A stretch of 64,000 bases of DNA from JBJXFE01 sp046153875 (lineage in GTDB: Bacteria > Planctomycetota > Phycisphaerae > Phycisphaerales > UBA1924). Positions 1 through 9,916 of the stretch are shown piece after piece; the stretch's first letter is position 1, and every line of letters begins with the position of its first letter. The notes under the pieces were generated by a model, which was given only the letters and a program-made list of their open reading frames with translations, searched no databases and had not been told where the DNA came from. Made by a program: the position numbers and the translations under genes. The stretch lies in contig JBJXFE010000031.1 in the NCBI GenBank assembly GCA_046153875.1, forward strand, positions 62,001 to 126,000. The letters run 5' to 3'.

Positions 1-314
1 AGGTCGAGCTGCACGAGGAGCACGCCCTCGATCGAGAACGCACTGGGCAGCTTGTCCGCGAGGAACGCCGAGAACGCGTTGACGCCCGGCCCGCCGACGC
101 TGATCGCGGGGCGTGACCGCAGCTCCTCGCGGTTCAGGTACCACACATCCGAGCAGACCACCACCGACCCGCCGTACTGACCGTCGCCCTCGCCCTCGCC
201 GAGCCACTCGAGCATCCGCTGGCGCAGCAGGTACGCGAGCGGCCGGTCCCCGGTCTCCGCGCGGAGGTGAGCGCCGACAACGATCAGGATGAGTTGGTCG
301 GTGGACGTGGACAC
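1..314 (-). CDS. N-terminal part of an unrecognised protein, cut by the window edge
   Basis: A frame with strongly GC-rich third codon positions runs leftwards from a GTG at 312-314 and leaves the window still open, giving about 104 N-terminal residues. It begins VSTSTDQLILIVVGAHLR, a hydrophobic beta-strand-like segment followed by a Gly, and continues with a mixed alpha/beta composition (for example SVVVCSDVWYL). There is no signal peptide or membrane helix. I do not recognise the family. No clear Shine-Dalgarno sequence precedes the GTG, so the exact start is uncertain. It diverges from clpS. Confidence 0.6.
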   Translation of the reverse strand, partial: MSTSTDQLILIVVGAHLRAETGDRPLAYLLRQRMLEWLGEGEGDGQYGGSVVVCSDVWYLNREELRSRPAISVGGPGVNAFSAFLADKLPSAFSIEGVLLVQLD

Positions 315-598
315 GCGGGGGAGAGGATAAGCGACCCGTCGGCCACACGCCGCTCGGGTCGCTGGAGGAAGAAACAATGCAACAGGTTCGTGGACGCGCC
401 CGCGCCGATCCGTCTCGATTCGCTCCGGTGCGCGCGCCGGAGTCGTACGCGCCCGCGACCCGATACGGGGAGCGCACCGGGCGGGTTGCAGAGTCTTTGC
501 CCGGTTTTCACAGTGGGAAGACTCGATTTCCCGCGTCCGCCGGGCAACGATCGTCTCCGGGCACGACCCGCCGTCCGCCCGTGATGTGAGGGAGCGCG

Positions 599-1003
599 AT
601 GAGCCGCACCACCAACGATCCGATCCCGGCGCTGTCACCGCCGTCCGTGTCCGCGCCCAACGGCGTGCCCCTGGCGCCCGCGACCGATGCGCCGGCGGCG
701 ACCCCGGCCTCAACACCGGCGGGCGCGGCGGGCGTGAAACGATCGACCGAGCCTTCGCGCGTCGATGCCTTGCCCCCGTTCCGCGTGCTGCTCCACAACA
801 GCGATACGCCCGACCAGGTGTACGTGGTCGAGACGCTCATGGAGCTGACGCCGCTGGACGTTCACCGCGCGACCGACGTGATGCTCGAGGCCCACCACAC
901 GGGCGTCGCGCTCGTGCTCGTGACGCACCGGGAGCGGGCCGAGCTGTACGCGGAACAGTTCCGGTCGCGCCGCCTCATCGTCACGTTCGAGCCGGCGGAG
1001 TGA
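599..1003 (+). CDS. clpS: ClpS family adaptor for Clp protease
   Basis: ClpS docks on the N-domain of ClpA/ClpC and hands over substrates with destabilising N-terminal residues (N-end rule) in the cytoplasm. The 134-residue protein has a Pro/Ala-rich, probably disordered tail (residues 1-58) and then a typical ClpS core: FRVLLHNSDTP (61-71), a helix ending MLEAHHTG (95-102) and the final strand RLIVTFEPAE. His99 or His100 corresponds to the conserved His of the substrate pocket. The usual NDD acidic pair reads NSD here, and the loop is one residue shorter than in the E. coli protein, so degron recognition may differ. The start is supported by a GAGGGAG ribosome site 6 bases upstream. The N-tail is longer than the roughly 25-30 residues common in the family. 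Confidence 0.85.
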   Translation: MSRTTNDPIPALSPPSVSAPNGVPLAPATDAPAATPASTPAGAAGVKRSTEPSRVDALPPFRVLLHNSDTPDQVYVVETLMELTPLDVHRATDVMLEAHHTGVALVLVTHRERAELYAEQFRSRRLIVTFEPAE

Positions 1004-1088
1004 TCGTTGGTGGCGCGGGCGGCCCGCCCGTGCTTCGAAACTCCCCGCACGACGCGGGCGCACAGGGCGACCTGCTACGCTCCCGCCC

Positions 1089-2195
1089 ATGTCCCTGGCG
1101 ATCGCTGTCCGCGACGTGTCGAAGCACTACCCCGCGCCCGGCGGCGGGACGATCGCCGCCGTGGACGGCGTCAACCTCGATATCGCGCCGGGCGAGCTCT
1201 TTTTTCTTCTCGGTCCCTCGGGCTGCGGCAAGACCACGCTCCTGCGCATGATCGCGGGGTTCACGGAGCCGACCGCCGGGGCCATCGCGTTCGGCGGGCG
1301 CGACGTGACGCGCACGCCGCCCGAGAAACGCAACACGGGCATGGTGTTCCAGTCCTACGCCCTCTGGCCGCACATGACGGTGGAGGCCAACGTCGCGTTC
1401 GGGCTCTCCGTGCGGCGGGTCTCGAAGGCCGAGCGTGCGGCCCGCGTCGCCGAGGCCCTGGCGGCTGTGCGCATGGAGGGGTACGCGGCCCGCGCGCCGA
1501 ATCAGCTCTCGGGCGGGCAGCAGCAGCGCGTCGCGCTCGCGCGGGCCCTGGTCGTCCGCCCGGATGTCCTGCTGCTCGATGAGCCGCTCTCGAACCTCGA
1601 CGCGAAGCTGCGGTCCGAGCTGCGCGTGGAGATCCGGCGCATCTGCAAGGACAGCGGGATCACGACGGTGTACGTCACGCACGATCAGAAGGAAGCGCTG
1701 AGCATGGCCGACCGTGTCGCGATCCTCGATCGCGGCAGCGTCGTCCAGGTCGGCCCGCCGCGCACGCTCTACCGCCGCCCCGCGACGCGGTTCGCCGCGG
1801 AGTTCCTGGGGGACACCAACTTTCTTGCCGCGACCGTCGCCGAGCGCGCGCCGGGGCGGACCCTGCTCGACACGCCGGCCGGGCGGCTGCGGTCCACCGC
1901 CGCCCCCCCCCCGCTCGCGGGCGGCGAGCAGGCCGTCTGCTCGATCCGCCCCGAATCGCTGCGGATCGTGAGCGAGGCCGCGGCCCGCGACGCGGCCAAC
2001 GTCATCCGTGGGCGCGTCGTCTCGTGCGTTTACCTCGGCGAGACCGCGCAGCTCGAAGTCGAGGCGCCCGGCGGGGCGCGCCTGCGCGTCGCGCAGCTCA
2101 ATCCGCAGGCCCCCCCCACGCTCGCCGCCGATCCCGCGTCGGACCTGGTGCTCGCGATCGACCCGGACGACGTCGTGATCCTGCCGGCGAGCTGA
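1089..2195 (+). CDS. ABC transporter ATP-binding protein, PotA/UgpC/FbpC type with TOBE domain
   Basis: The cytoplasmic ATPase of an ABC importer. The 368 residues contain Walker A GPSGCGKTT (42-50), a Q-loop near MVFQSYALWPHMTV, the signature LSGGQQQR near residue 140, Walker B LLLDEP near 162 and the switch His in YVTHDQ near 198. After residue 240 comes a TOBE-like beta domain that is normal for ATPases of polyamine, iron(III), sulfate or carbohydrate importers. No permease or binding-protein gene lies beside it in the window, so the substrate cannot be told; such ATPases can serve partner genes elsewhere. It follows clpS by 85 bases on the same strand. Confidence 0.9.
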   Translation: MSLAIAVRDVSKHYPAPGGGTIAAVDGVNLDIAPGELFFLLGPSGCGKTTLLRMIAGFTEPTAGAIAFGGRDVTRTPPEKRNTGMVFQSYALWPHMTVEANVAFGLSVRRVSKAERAARVAEALAAVRMEGYAARAPNQLSGGQQQRVALARALVVRPDVLLLDEPLSNLDAKLRSELRVEIRRICKDSGITTVYVTHDQKEALSMADRVAILDRGSVVQVGPPRTLYRRPATRFAAEFLGDTNFLAATVAERAPGRTLLDTPAGRLRSTAAPPPLAGGEQAVCSIRPESLRIVSEAAARDAANVIRGRVVSCVYLGETAQLEVEAPGGARLRVAQLNPQAPPTLAADPASDLVLAIDPDDVVILPAS

Positions 2196-2228
2196 CGCGC
2201 GGCTGTTCAACGAGCCTTGAGATTCGGA

Positions 2229-3251
2229 CTATCGCCTCGCCGCCGCGGGTTCCGCGAGGTTAATCGTCGAGCGCACGGCGGGGAGTACGATCGTAAAGCA
2301 AGTGCCGACAGATACTTGTGATCGCACCGCAATGCTGCCGCCAGCGGATTCGACGATATGTTTACAAACTGTAAGGCCGAGCCCGGTGCCGGCTGAGCCG
2401 TCTTTGGGAGCGTTGGTCCAGCGGTGGCCGACAAACGGCTCAAAGACCAGAGCCTGCCGCTCGGGCTCGATGCCGCAGCCCGTGTCTTCGACTTCGATCA
2501 CAACCTCCCCACTCGCGGCGTCGCCGCTGTTCCACGTGGAACGATCCTCGGCCTGGCTCGGGCGACTCCACCCGCGAATCGAGAGCCGGCCGCCCGAAGT
2601 CCGCATCGCCTTGAGGGCGTTCAGCACAAGGTTCAGGATGACCTGCTGGAGCTCCACCGGATCGATGACCGCGGAGCAACCGGGTTCAATCGACGTGACG
2701 ACCTGAACTCCCTGTCGCACCGGGTCGGCGGCCAGGCACGCCCAGGTCTCGGCGACCACCGCCGCGACGCCGGCCGCGCCGGGTGAAGCGGCTCGCGGGC
2801 GATCTGCGGCGAACGAAAGGATCGCCGAAGCGACGCGCGAGGCACGATCGGCGCCGTGATAGGCGCGCTCGAGCGCCTTGCGCGTGAGAGCGGCATCGCC
2901 CGGCGCGTCGATCGCCATCTCCGCGTAGCTCATCACCGGGGTGAGGATGTTGTTGACTTCGTGGCAGATGCCGCCGGCCAGAGTGCCGAGCGTCGCCAGT
3001 TTCTGGGCGCGGGCGAGTTCGTGCCGCAACCGCCGCAGCTCGGCCTGGAGCGCCGCGACGGTCCCGGGCTCATCGTGCTGAGACCGGTTCCGCTTCCCGG
3101 CCGACGTAGCAGCGGGGGACTCCGATCGCGGGGAGCTCGTGCGGGCGTGGGCCATCCGTGGCGCAACCCGGCCCGTGGTCCGTGGGCGCTGGGTCGAGCG
3201 CATGGCTATCGGTCGCGGCGGATTGCGGCTTGGGTCGGACCAGTCAGCCAC
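2229..3251 (-). CDS. Soluble sensor histidine kinase
   Basis: The C-terminal part is a complete HisKA plus HATPase_c kinase: phospho-acceptor His97 in GGICHEVNNILTP (93-105), N-box with Asn211 in ILNLVLNAL, G1 box DTGCG (256-260), F-box FEPF and G2 box GTGLGL (288-293). The first 80 residues are basic and low in complexity with a short coiled coil (ALQAELRRLRHELARAQ) but no membrane helix and no recognisable sensor domain, so this is a cytoplasmic kinase of the NtrB-like class. No response regulator is adjacent. The first 30-40 residues may be over-called; Met33 is an alternative start. A parS site lies inside the gene, at codons for residues 236-242. It follows the Nudix gene by 97 bases. 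Confidence 0.88.
   Translation of the reverse strand: MADWSDPSRNPPRPIAMRSTQRPRTTGRVAPRMAHARTSSPRSESPAATSAGKRNRSQHDEPGTVAALQAELRRLRHELARAQKLATLGTLAGGICHEVNNILTPVMSYAEMAIDAPGDAALTRKALERAYHGADRASRVASAILSFAADRPRAASPGAAGVAAVVAETWACLAADPVRQGVQVVTSIEPGCSAVIDPVELQQVILNLVLNALKAMRTSGGRLSIRGWSRPSQAEDRSTWNSGDAASGEVVIEVEDTGCGIEPERQALVFEPFVGHRWTNAPKDGSAGTGLGLTVCKHIVESAGGSIAVRSQVSVGTCFTIVLPAVRSTINLAEPAAARR
2528..2543. promoter_or_regulatory. parS-like ParB binding site 1 (within histidine kinase gene)
   Basis: TGTTCCACGTGGAACG: 15 of 16 bases fit the palindrome TGTTCCACGTGGAACA, which is the parS form known from Pseudomonas and differs from the Bacillus/Caulobacter form TGTTTCACGTGAAACA at two symmetrical bases. 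It lies 1.4 kb from parB and about 1 kb from the second copy, and is read through as Ser-Thr-Trp-Asn of the kinase. Confidence 0.8.
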
Positions 3252-3348
3252 CCCGATGAATGCCGCGTTCGCACCAACTGGGCGCTCTGGGGAAGCAGTC
3301 CTCGATGCCGACGCAGCGGGTCGGAGGCCGGTGCGCGGACCTCCGCCG

Positions 3349-3813
3349 TCACGCTTCGGACACCCATTCCGGGCCGCCCCGTGCCACTGCGCGGTCAGCG
3401 TTCAAGAGCCACGCCCTCGCGGACTCGGGGCGAATGTCCAGGTCCACCACCGCCGCCAAGTCAATCCAGTCGAACGCGATGCCGGCCTCGCGGCTCTGGA
3501 CGCGGTCAAGGGATTCCGGGTCGTGGGGGTGCTGTTCCACGTGGAACACCAGGTTGATTTCGTGGTGCGATCGGCCGCCAGCCTCGAACCTGTTCTCGTT
3601 CACCAGCGCGCACGACCCGACCCGCACGTGCAGGTTCGCTTCCTCGACGAACTCGCGTGCCAGCGCGGCCGCGGCGGCCTCACCGAACTCAACGTGACCG
3701 CCCGGGAGGTAGTGATACCCCCCGCTCACGTTGCGGCACAGCAGGACCCGGCCGTCGTGGAGCAGCACGGCGCGGGCGATGACTTCGATGTTCCTGGCTG
3801 TGCTCGAGGCCAT
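3349..3813 (-). CDS. Nudix hydrolase
   Basis: A 154-residue pyrophosphohydrolase of the Nudix superfamily, which cleaves X-linked nucleoside diphosphates with divalent metal. The Nudix box reads G-HVEFG-E-(7 residues)-RE-F-V-EE-AN, about residues 39-61; the catalytic REFVEE glutamates are present but the usual Gly that follows (EExG) is replaced by Asn. The fold is complete, with beta strands before (VIARAVLLHDGRVLLCR) and after the box. The substrate is not predictable. A perfect parS palindrome is embedded in the codons for FHVEQ. It is transcribed away from parB, with a 153-base divergent intergenic region between them. Confidence 0.88.
   Translation of the reverse strand: MASSTARNIEVIARAVLLHDGRVLLCRNVSGGYHYLPGGHVEFGEAAAAALAREFVEEANLHVRVGSCALVNENRFEAGGRSHHEINLVFHVEQHPHDPESLDRVQSREAGIAFDWIDLAAVVDLDIRPESARAWLLNADRAVARGGPEWVSEA
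3533..3548. promoter_or_regulatory. parS ParB binding site 2 (within Nudix gene)
   Basis: TGTTCCACGTGGAACA is a perfect 16-bp palindrome matching the known parS variant, 0.4 kb from the parB start. It lies in the Nudix coding sequence, where it encodes Phe-His-Val-Glu. Two such palindromes within 1.0 kb beside parB make chance very unlikely. Confidence 0.9.
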
Positions 3814-3966
3814 GCCGTCGTCCCAGGTGTTGATCCCGGCGCGAGTTATAGCGGCGTTCCGACCGGCTTGCCGACGTTTGGAGGTGACGGTTGTGCACGA
3901 GCCGTAGGCGGTCAGTAGGGTGAGGCTGTTCCGCTGGATGAAGGACCGAGCAGAGGAAGGGATTCC

Positions 3967-5031
3967 ATGAGCATCGAAGGCACGATGGACCGCGCGCGTC
4001 GCCGACTGGGTCGCGGGTTGAGCAGCCTGATCGGAGACCCGGTCGCGGTGCCGGTCAGGCCGCCGGCGGAAGCAGCGAAGGGCGGCAATGTTAGTGTAGA
4101 CTTACATGTGCCCGCCGAGGCCGCTTCGAAGGCGGCGCCCGCGATCGCGTCGCCGACGCCGCGGGGCGCGAACGAGGGGGGGGGCGTGGAGTTCGTCGAC
4201 GTCGGCGCGATCACGCCGAGCCGGTTCCAGCCGCGCCGCGAGATGGACCCGGCGGCGCTGCAGCGGCTCACGGACTCGATCCGTCGGTCGGGGCTGATGC
4301 AGCCGATCATCGTGCGCCCCGCGAGCGGGGGTGTACGCCCGGCGAACGGATCGCCCGCGGCCGGCGCGAGCGGGGGGGGACAACAGTACGAACTGGTCGC
4401 GGGGGAGCGGCGGTGGCGCGCGGCGCAGCGCGCCGGGCTGGCGCGCGTGCCCGCGATCGTCCGCCCGCTTTCGGACGAGGAATCGGCCGAGTGGGGGCTG
4501 GTCGAGAACCTCCAGCGCGAGGACCTGAACGCGATGGACCGGGCCTATTCACTGCGCACGCTGTGCGACCGATTCGGGCTGTCGCAGGCGCAGGCCGCGG
4601 AGCGCGTCGGGCTCGACCGGTCGAGCGTGGCGAACCTGATCCGCCTGTTGGAGCTTGAGGCGCCGATCGCGGCGCTCATCGCGGGGGGCAAGCTCGACGC
4701 CGGGCATGGGAAGGCGCTGCTGGGCGTTGCGCCCGGCGCGCCGCGGTCGGCGATGGCGGCGCGTGCGGCGTCGCAGGAGTGGAGCGTGAGACAGCTGGAG
4801 CGCGAGGCGGCGAAGGCGGCGTCGCCCGCGCGGGCCGGCGTCGCGGCGCCGGCCCTCGACGCGCGCCGCGCGGCGCGGAACGACATGGAGCGGCGCCTGG
4901 GCGAGCACCTGGGAACGAAGGTGGGGATCTCCACGGACCGCTCCGGTCGCAAGGGCCGGATCACGATCGAGTTCTTCGACCTTGATCACTTCGACGGGCT
5001 GATGTCGAAGTTAGGCATCCAGTTGAGTTGA
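3967..5031 (+). CDS. parB: Chromosome partitioning protein ParB
   Basis: ParB loads on parS and slides along DNA as a CTP-dependent clamp to build the centromere complex. Residues 12-24 (RRLGRGLSSLIGD) match the N-terminal motif that contacts ParA. After a Pro/Ala-rich linker, the ParB/Srx CTPase domain carries RFQPR near 88 and GERRW at 146-150, then ENLQRED (180-186) and a helix-turn-helix (roughly 196-225) that reads parS. A C-terminal dimerisation region ends in ITIEFFDLDHFDGLMSKL. The domain has an extra Gly-rich loop (about residues 121-137). GAGGAAGGGA upstream is a good ribosome site. Two parS sites lie upstream, but parA is not next to it, which is unusual. Confidence 0.95.
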   Translation: MSIEGTMDRARRRLGRGLSSLIGDPVAVPVRPPAEAAKGGNVSVDLHVPAEAASKAAPAIASPTPRGANEGGGVEFVDVGAITPSRFQPRREMDPAALQRLTDSIRRSGLMQPIIVRPASGGVRPANGSPAAGASGGGQQYELVAGERRWRAAQRAGLARVPAIVRPLSDEESAEWGLVENLQREDLNAMDRAYSLRTLCDRFGLSQAQAAERVGLDRSSVANLIRLLELEAPIAALIAGGKLDAGHGKALLGVAPGAPRSAMAARAASQEWSVRQLEREAAKAASPARAGVAAPALDARRAARNDMERRLGEHLGTKVGISTDRSGRKGRITIEFFDLDHFDGLMSKLGIQLS

Positions 5032-5352
5032 CGAATCGCTCCCGGCGTCGAGCGGCCCGGCAACCGGCGTTCGTTCGTCCGAACATCACGCTTCGTCGTC
5101 CCGCGGAACGCCCGGTCGTTCACCGCGTCGGAGTGTTCGTCCCCCGTTCTCCCGCGGTGCGCCGCGTTTTCGCGTCACATTCGGCGCGGCGCGTGGTTCC
5201 TAAGAACGAGAGCGCGTTTGAAGGTTGCATCGCGATCGACTATGGTTGGCCCCTTCCTTCCGCCGCGTTCGGCGGATGCATCGGTGTTGCCTTCGTGGTT
5301 GCGTGGCCGCGGCGCGGCGCCGGTGGGACCCAGTTCAACAGAGGATCGAACC
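5032..5352. other. parB downstream intergenic region and 5' leader
   Basis: 321 bases without a credible gene. Nothing recognisable lies in 5032-5217. A promoter (5218-5246) and a GC-rich hairpin (5259-5276) follow and belong to the winged-helix gene downstream. Confidence 0.5.
5218..5246 (+). promoter_or_regulatory. Predicted sigma-70 promoter for the HARE-HTH-like gene
   Basis: -35 TTGAAG (5218-5223), 17-base spacer, -10 TATGGT (5241-5246). The start of transcription would be near 5253, leaving a leader of about 100 bases containing the hairpin TCCGCCG-CGTT-CGGCGGA (5259-5276). Confidence 0.5.
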
Positions 5353-5763
5353 GTGGCGAAACGAATGAGAGCTCGTCGGGGACTCGCGAACGTCAGCACG
5401 AGCAGCCTGGAGACGGAGTTGCGTCGTCGGCGCTCGGGGGTACGCGTGCTCGAGCGGCGGCGCGACCGCGTGCTGGCGAAGCTGGCGGCTCTCGAGCGGA
5501 AGATCGAGGAGCATGGTGGTTCCGCGGCGGCCGGCGGGGGCGGGCGTCGCGGGGGGGCTCGGCCGAAGAACTCGATGAATCTGGCGCAGGCGCTCGCCGG
5601 CGTGCTCAAGGGCCGGACGATGTCCGTGACCGATGTGGCGCAGGCTGTGCAGCGCGCCGGGTACAAAACCAGCTCGGCGAACTTTCGCACGATTGTGAAC
5701 CAGACGCTGATCAAGAGCGACAAGTTCAAAAAGGTGTCGCGCGGGCAGTACACCGCGAAGTGA
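5353..5763 (+). CDS. Small winged-helix protein, HARE-HTH-like
   Basis: A 136-residue basic protein in two parts: an N-terminal coiled coil (about residues 14-55, rich in Arg, Leu and Glu, e.g. RVLERRRDRVLAKLAALERK), a Gly/Arg linker, and a C-terminal winged helix-turn-helix (LAQALAGVLKGRTMSVTDV ... FKKVSRGQYTAK). The latter resembles the HARE-HTH (HB1/ASXL/restriction endonuclease) fold, which is linked to DNA or chromatin contact; this is a pattern match only. The GTG start at 5353 has GAGGA eight bases upstream; ATG at 5365 is an alternative. It lies downstream of parB with its own promoter. A nucleoid-associated or regulatory role is possible but unproven. Confidence 0.72.
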   Translation: MAKRMRARRGLANVSTSSLETELRRRRSGVRVLERRRDRVLAKLAALERKIEEHGGSAAAGGGGRRGGARPKNSMNLAQALAGVLKGRTMSVTDVAQAVQRAGYKTSSANFRTIVNQTLIKSDKFKKVSRGQYTAK

Positions 5764-5873
5764 TGAATCGGCTCGGCGTAAGGAACGCCCGTGGGCGTCG
5801 CGGCAGCGCGGCGTCACGCGGGCGTGTCTTTGTTCCTCGGGGCGATCGTGGTTGTCGGCCAGGATGCGGAACG

Positions 5874-5899
5874 AAAAAACCGCCGATGATCGGCGGTTT
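5874..5899 (-). terminator. Intrinsic terminator, mainly for the minus-strand lipoprotein gene
   Basis: AAACCGCCGAT-G-ATCGGCGGTTT is a near-perfect stem. Read on the minus strand it is followed by six T; on the plus strand only three T follow, so it may also weakly end the winged-helix transcript. Confidence 0.8.
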
Positions 5900-5956
5900 G
5901 GCGGCATGCTTGTTGAAGACATCGCGGGCGGGGCGCCCGTGTCACGGGTGTGGGGC

Positions 5957-6253
5957 TTACGGGTGCGGGATCGGCTCGCGCGTCAGGCGGCTGGGCCGGT
6001 CGGTGTAGAACGCGCGCCCGAGATCCTGGTTGAACATGCGCCAGTTCTCGTTGTCCATGATCGCCCAGGCGTTCGCCGCGTCGACGGGCCGCTGATAGAG
6101 CGTGTTGAGCTCGGGCGTCGGGTTGTAGCGGATCATCGCGTCGCGGGAGAAGGGGTTGGTCCCGCACCCGCCCAGGGCCGACACGAGCAGAGCAACGCCC
6201 AGCGCTCCCGCGCGGGCAAGGTTCCGCGGCTGACTGATCGTCGGACGAGGCAT
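5957..6253 (-). CDS. Small lipoprotein of unknown function
   Basis: 98 residues. A signal peptide with positively charged start and hydrophobic core (ARAGALGVALLVSALGGC) ends in a lipobox with Cys30. The mature part is short, polar and Tyr/Arg-rich (NPFSRDAMIRYNPTPELNTLYQRPVDAANAWAIMDN is one continuous soluble stretch). The Met at 6253 is preferred to the farther upstream one because AGGAG lies seven bases before it and a good promoter (6279-6307) would put the transcription start just upstream. The terminator at 5874-5899 completes a single-gene unit. The family is not recognised. Confidence 0.75.
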   Translation of the reverse strand: MPRPTISQPRNLARAGALGVALLVSALGGCGTNPFSRDAMIRYNPTPELNTLYQRPVDAANAWAIMDNENWRMFNQDLGRAFYTDRPSRLTREPIPHP

Positions 6254-6586
6254 GGTGGAACTCCTGTCTTGGGCGGCCCTTGTAGCCGAAGGCGACCCGG
6301 GCGTCAACCCCGCGTGACACGGTTCGCGTGCGGTTTCATCGGGGTTGCCCGAAGTCTGGTCCTTCGTGGACGCGGTGTGGACAAGGCCGTCACGCGGCCG
6401 TGCGCGTCGTGGAATCGTGCGGTGCCACCCTAAAGAAGTGGGATCGGACGCGCCGGCTGTGCGGGTGTTGTCGGGGGTCGCGTCGGAGGCCGTGCGAACC
6501 GCCCAGGCGCTTGCGGCGTGCGCGGTTCGCTTCGTCGTTGCAGACGGTGCTCACGGTCCACCCCGGGGTTCCCGATCTGTTCGTGC
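6254..6586. other. Divergent intergenic region
   Basis: 333 bases between the minus-strand lipoprotein gene and the plus-strand hypothetical gene. Only the lipoprotein promoter (6279-6307) is recognisable; I see no convincing plus-strand promoter or RNA. Confidence 0.4.
6279..6307 (-). promoter_or_regulatory. Predicted promoter of the small lipoprotein gene
   Basis: On the minus strand: -35 TTGACG (6302-6307), 17-base spacer, -10 TACAAG (6279-6284), about 25 bases before the start codon at 6253. Confidence 0.55.
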
Positions 6587-6916
6587 ATGCCGATCGACCC
6601 GGCCCAACGGCCGACCGGCCCCAGCGGGATCATTCCCGCGCCGACGCCCTTCCAGTTCACGCGGGGCGAGGGTGTCCGGCTGCGCGCTGCGATCGATCGA
6701 TCGCTGGCGTTCGCCGAGCGGGTGAACCGCTCCATCGCGGCGAACGCCAATCCCATGCGATTCTGGGGTCAGGAACAGGTCCGCCTCAGACGCGCGATCC
6801 GGGAAGCCCTGGCCTTTGTTGAGAAGGTGCACGCTCCGCCACGATCGCCCAGCCCCCGCGACCTGATCCCCGACAAGATCAAGGCCAAGGGCAGGTTGAT
6901 CGACCTGTTCGCGTAG
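6587..6916 (+). CDS. Hypothetical protein with a duplicated helical motif
   Basis: 109 residues with clear coding bias. Two similar amphipathic helices follow each other: RLRAAIDRSLAFAERVNRS and RLRRAIREALAFVEKVHA, separated by about 18 residues, then a Pro-rich hinge and a basic end (DKIKAKGRLIDLFA). No signal peptide or membrane helix. The ATG at 6587 has only a poor ribosome site, and an in-frame start farther upstream cannot be excluded. It precedes clpB by 127 bases on the same strand. Function unknown. Confidence 0.6.
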   Translation: MPIDPAQRPTGPSGIIPAPTPFQFTRGEGVRLRAAIDRSLAFAERVNRSIAANANPMRFWGQEQVRLRRAIREALAFVEKVHAPPRSPSPRDLIPDKIKAKGRLIDLFA

Positions 6917-7043
6917 GGACTCGGCTCGACTGCCGGAACGGCAGTGCGGATGACCGCGGACCGACCGATTGCGGTCGCACGCGTGATTCGCGCGGGTTCA
7001 TGCCCTCCCGGACGGGCGCGCCGGTTGCAAGACATCCCGGCGC

Positions 7044-9791
<2,748 letters not shown>

Positions 9792-9916
9792 ACGGGCGCT
9801 CGGATCGCCGAGCACGAAACCGGCTTGAGTCGGCGCGGCCTGTCGTGGTAGGCTTGCCGCTGGTCGATCGGAGCGGGGCGTTACGTGCCCTGACCGGCGA
9901 CCGGAGGGCTGCCGCC

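Noticed and set aside
5028..6008. A 326-codon plus-strand frame after parB
   Set aside because: It runs out of frame across the winged-helix gene and antisense to the lipoprotein gene.
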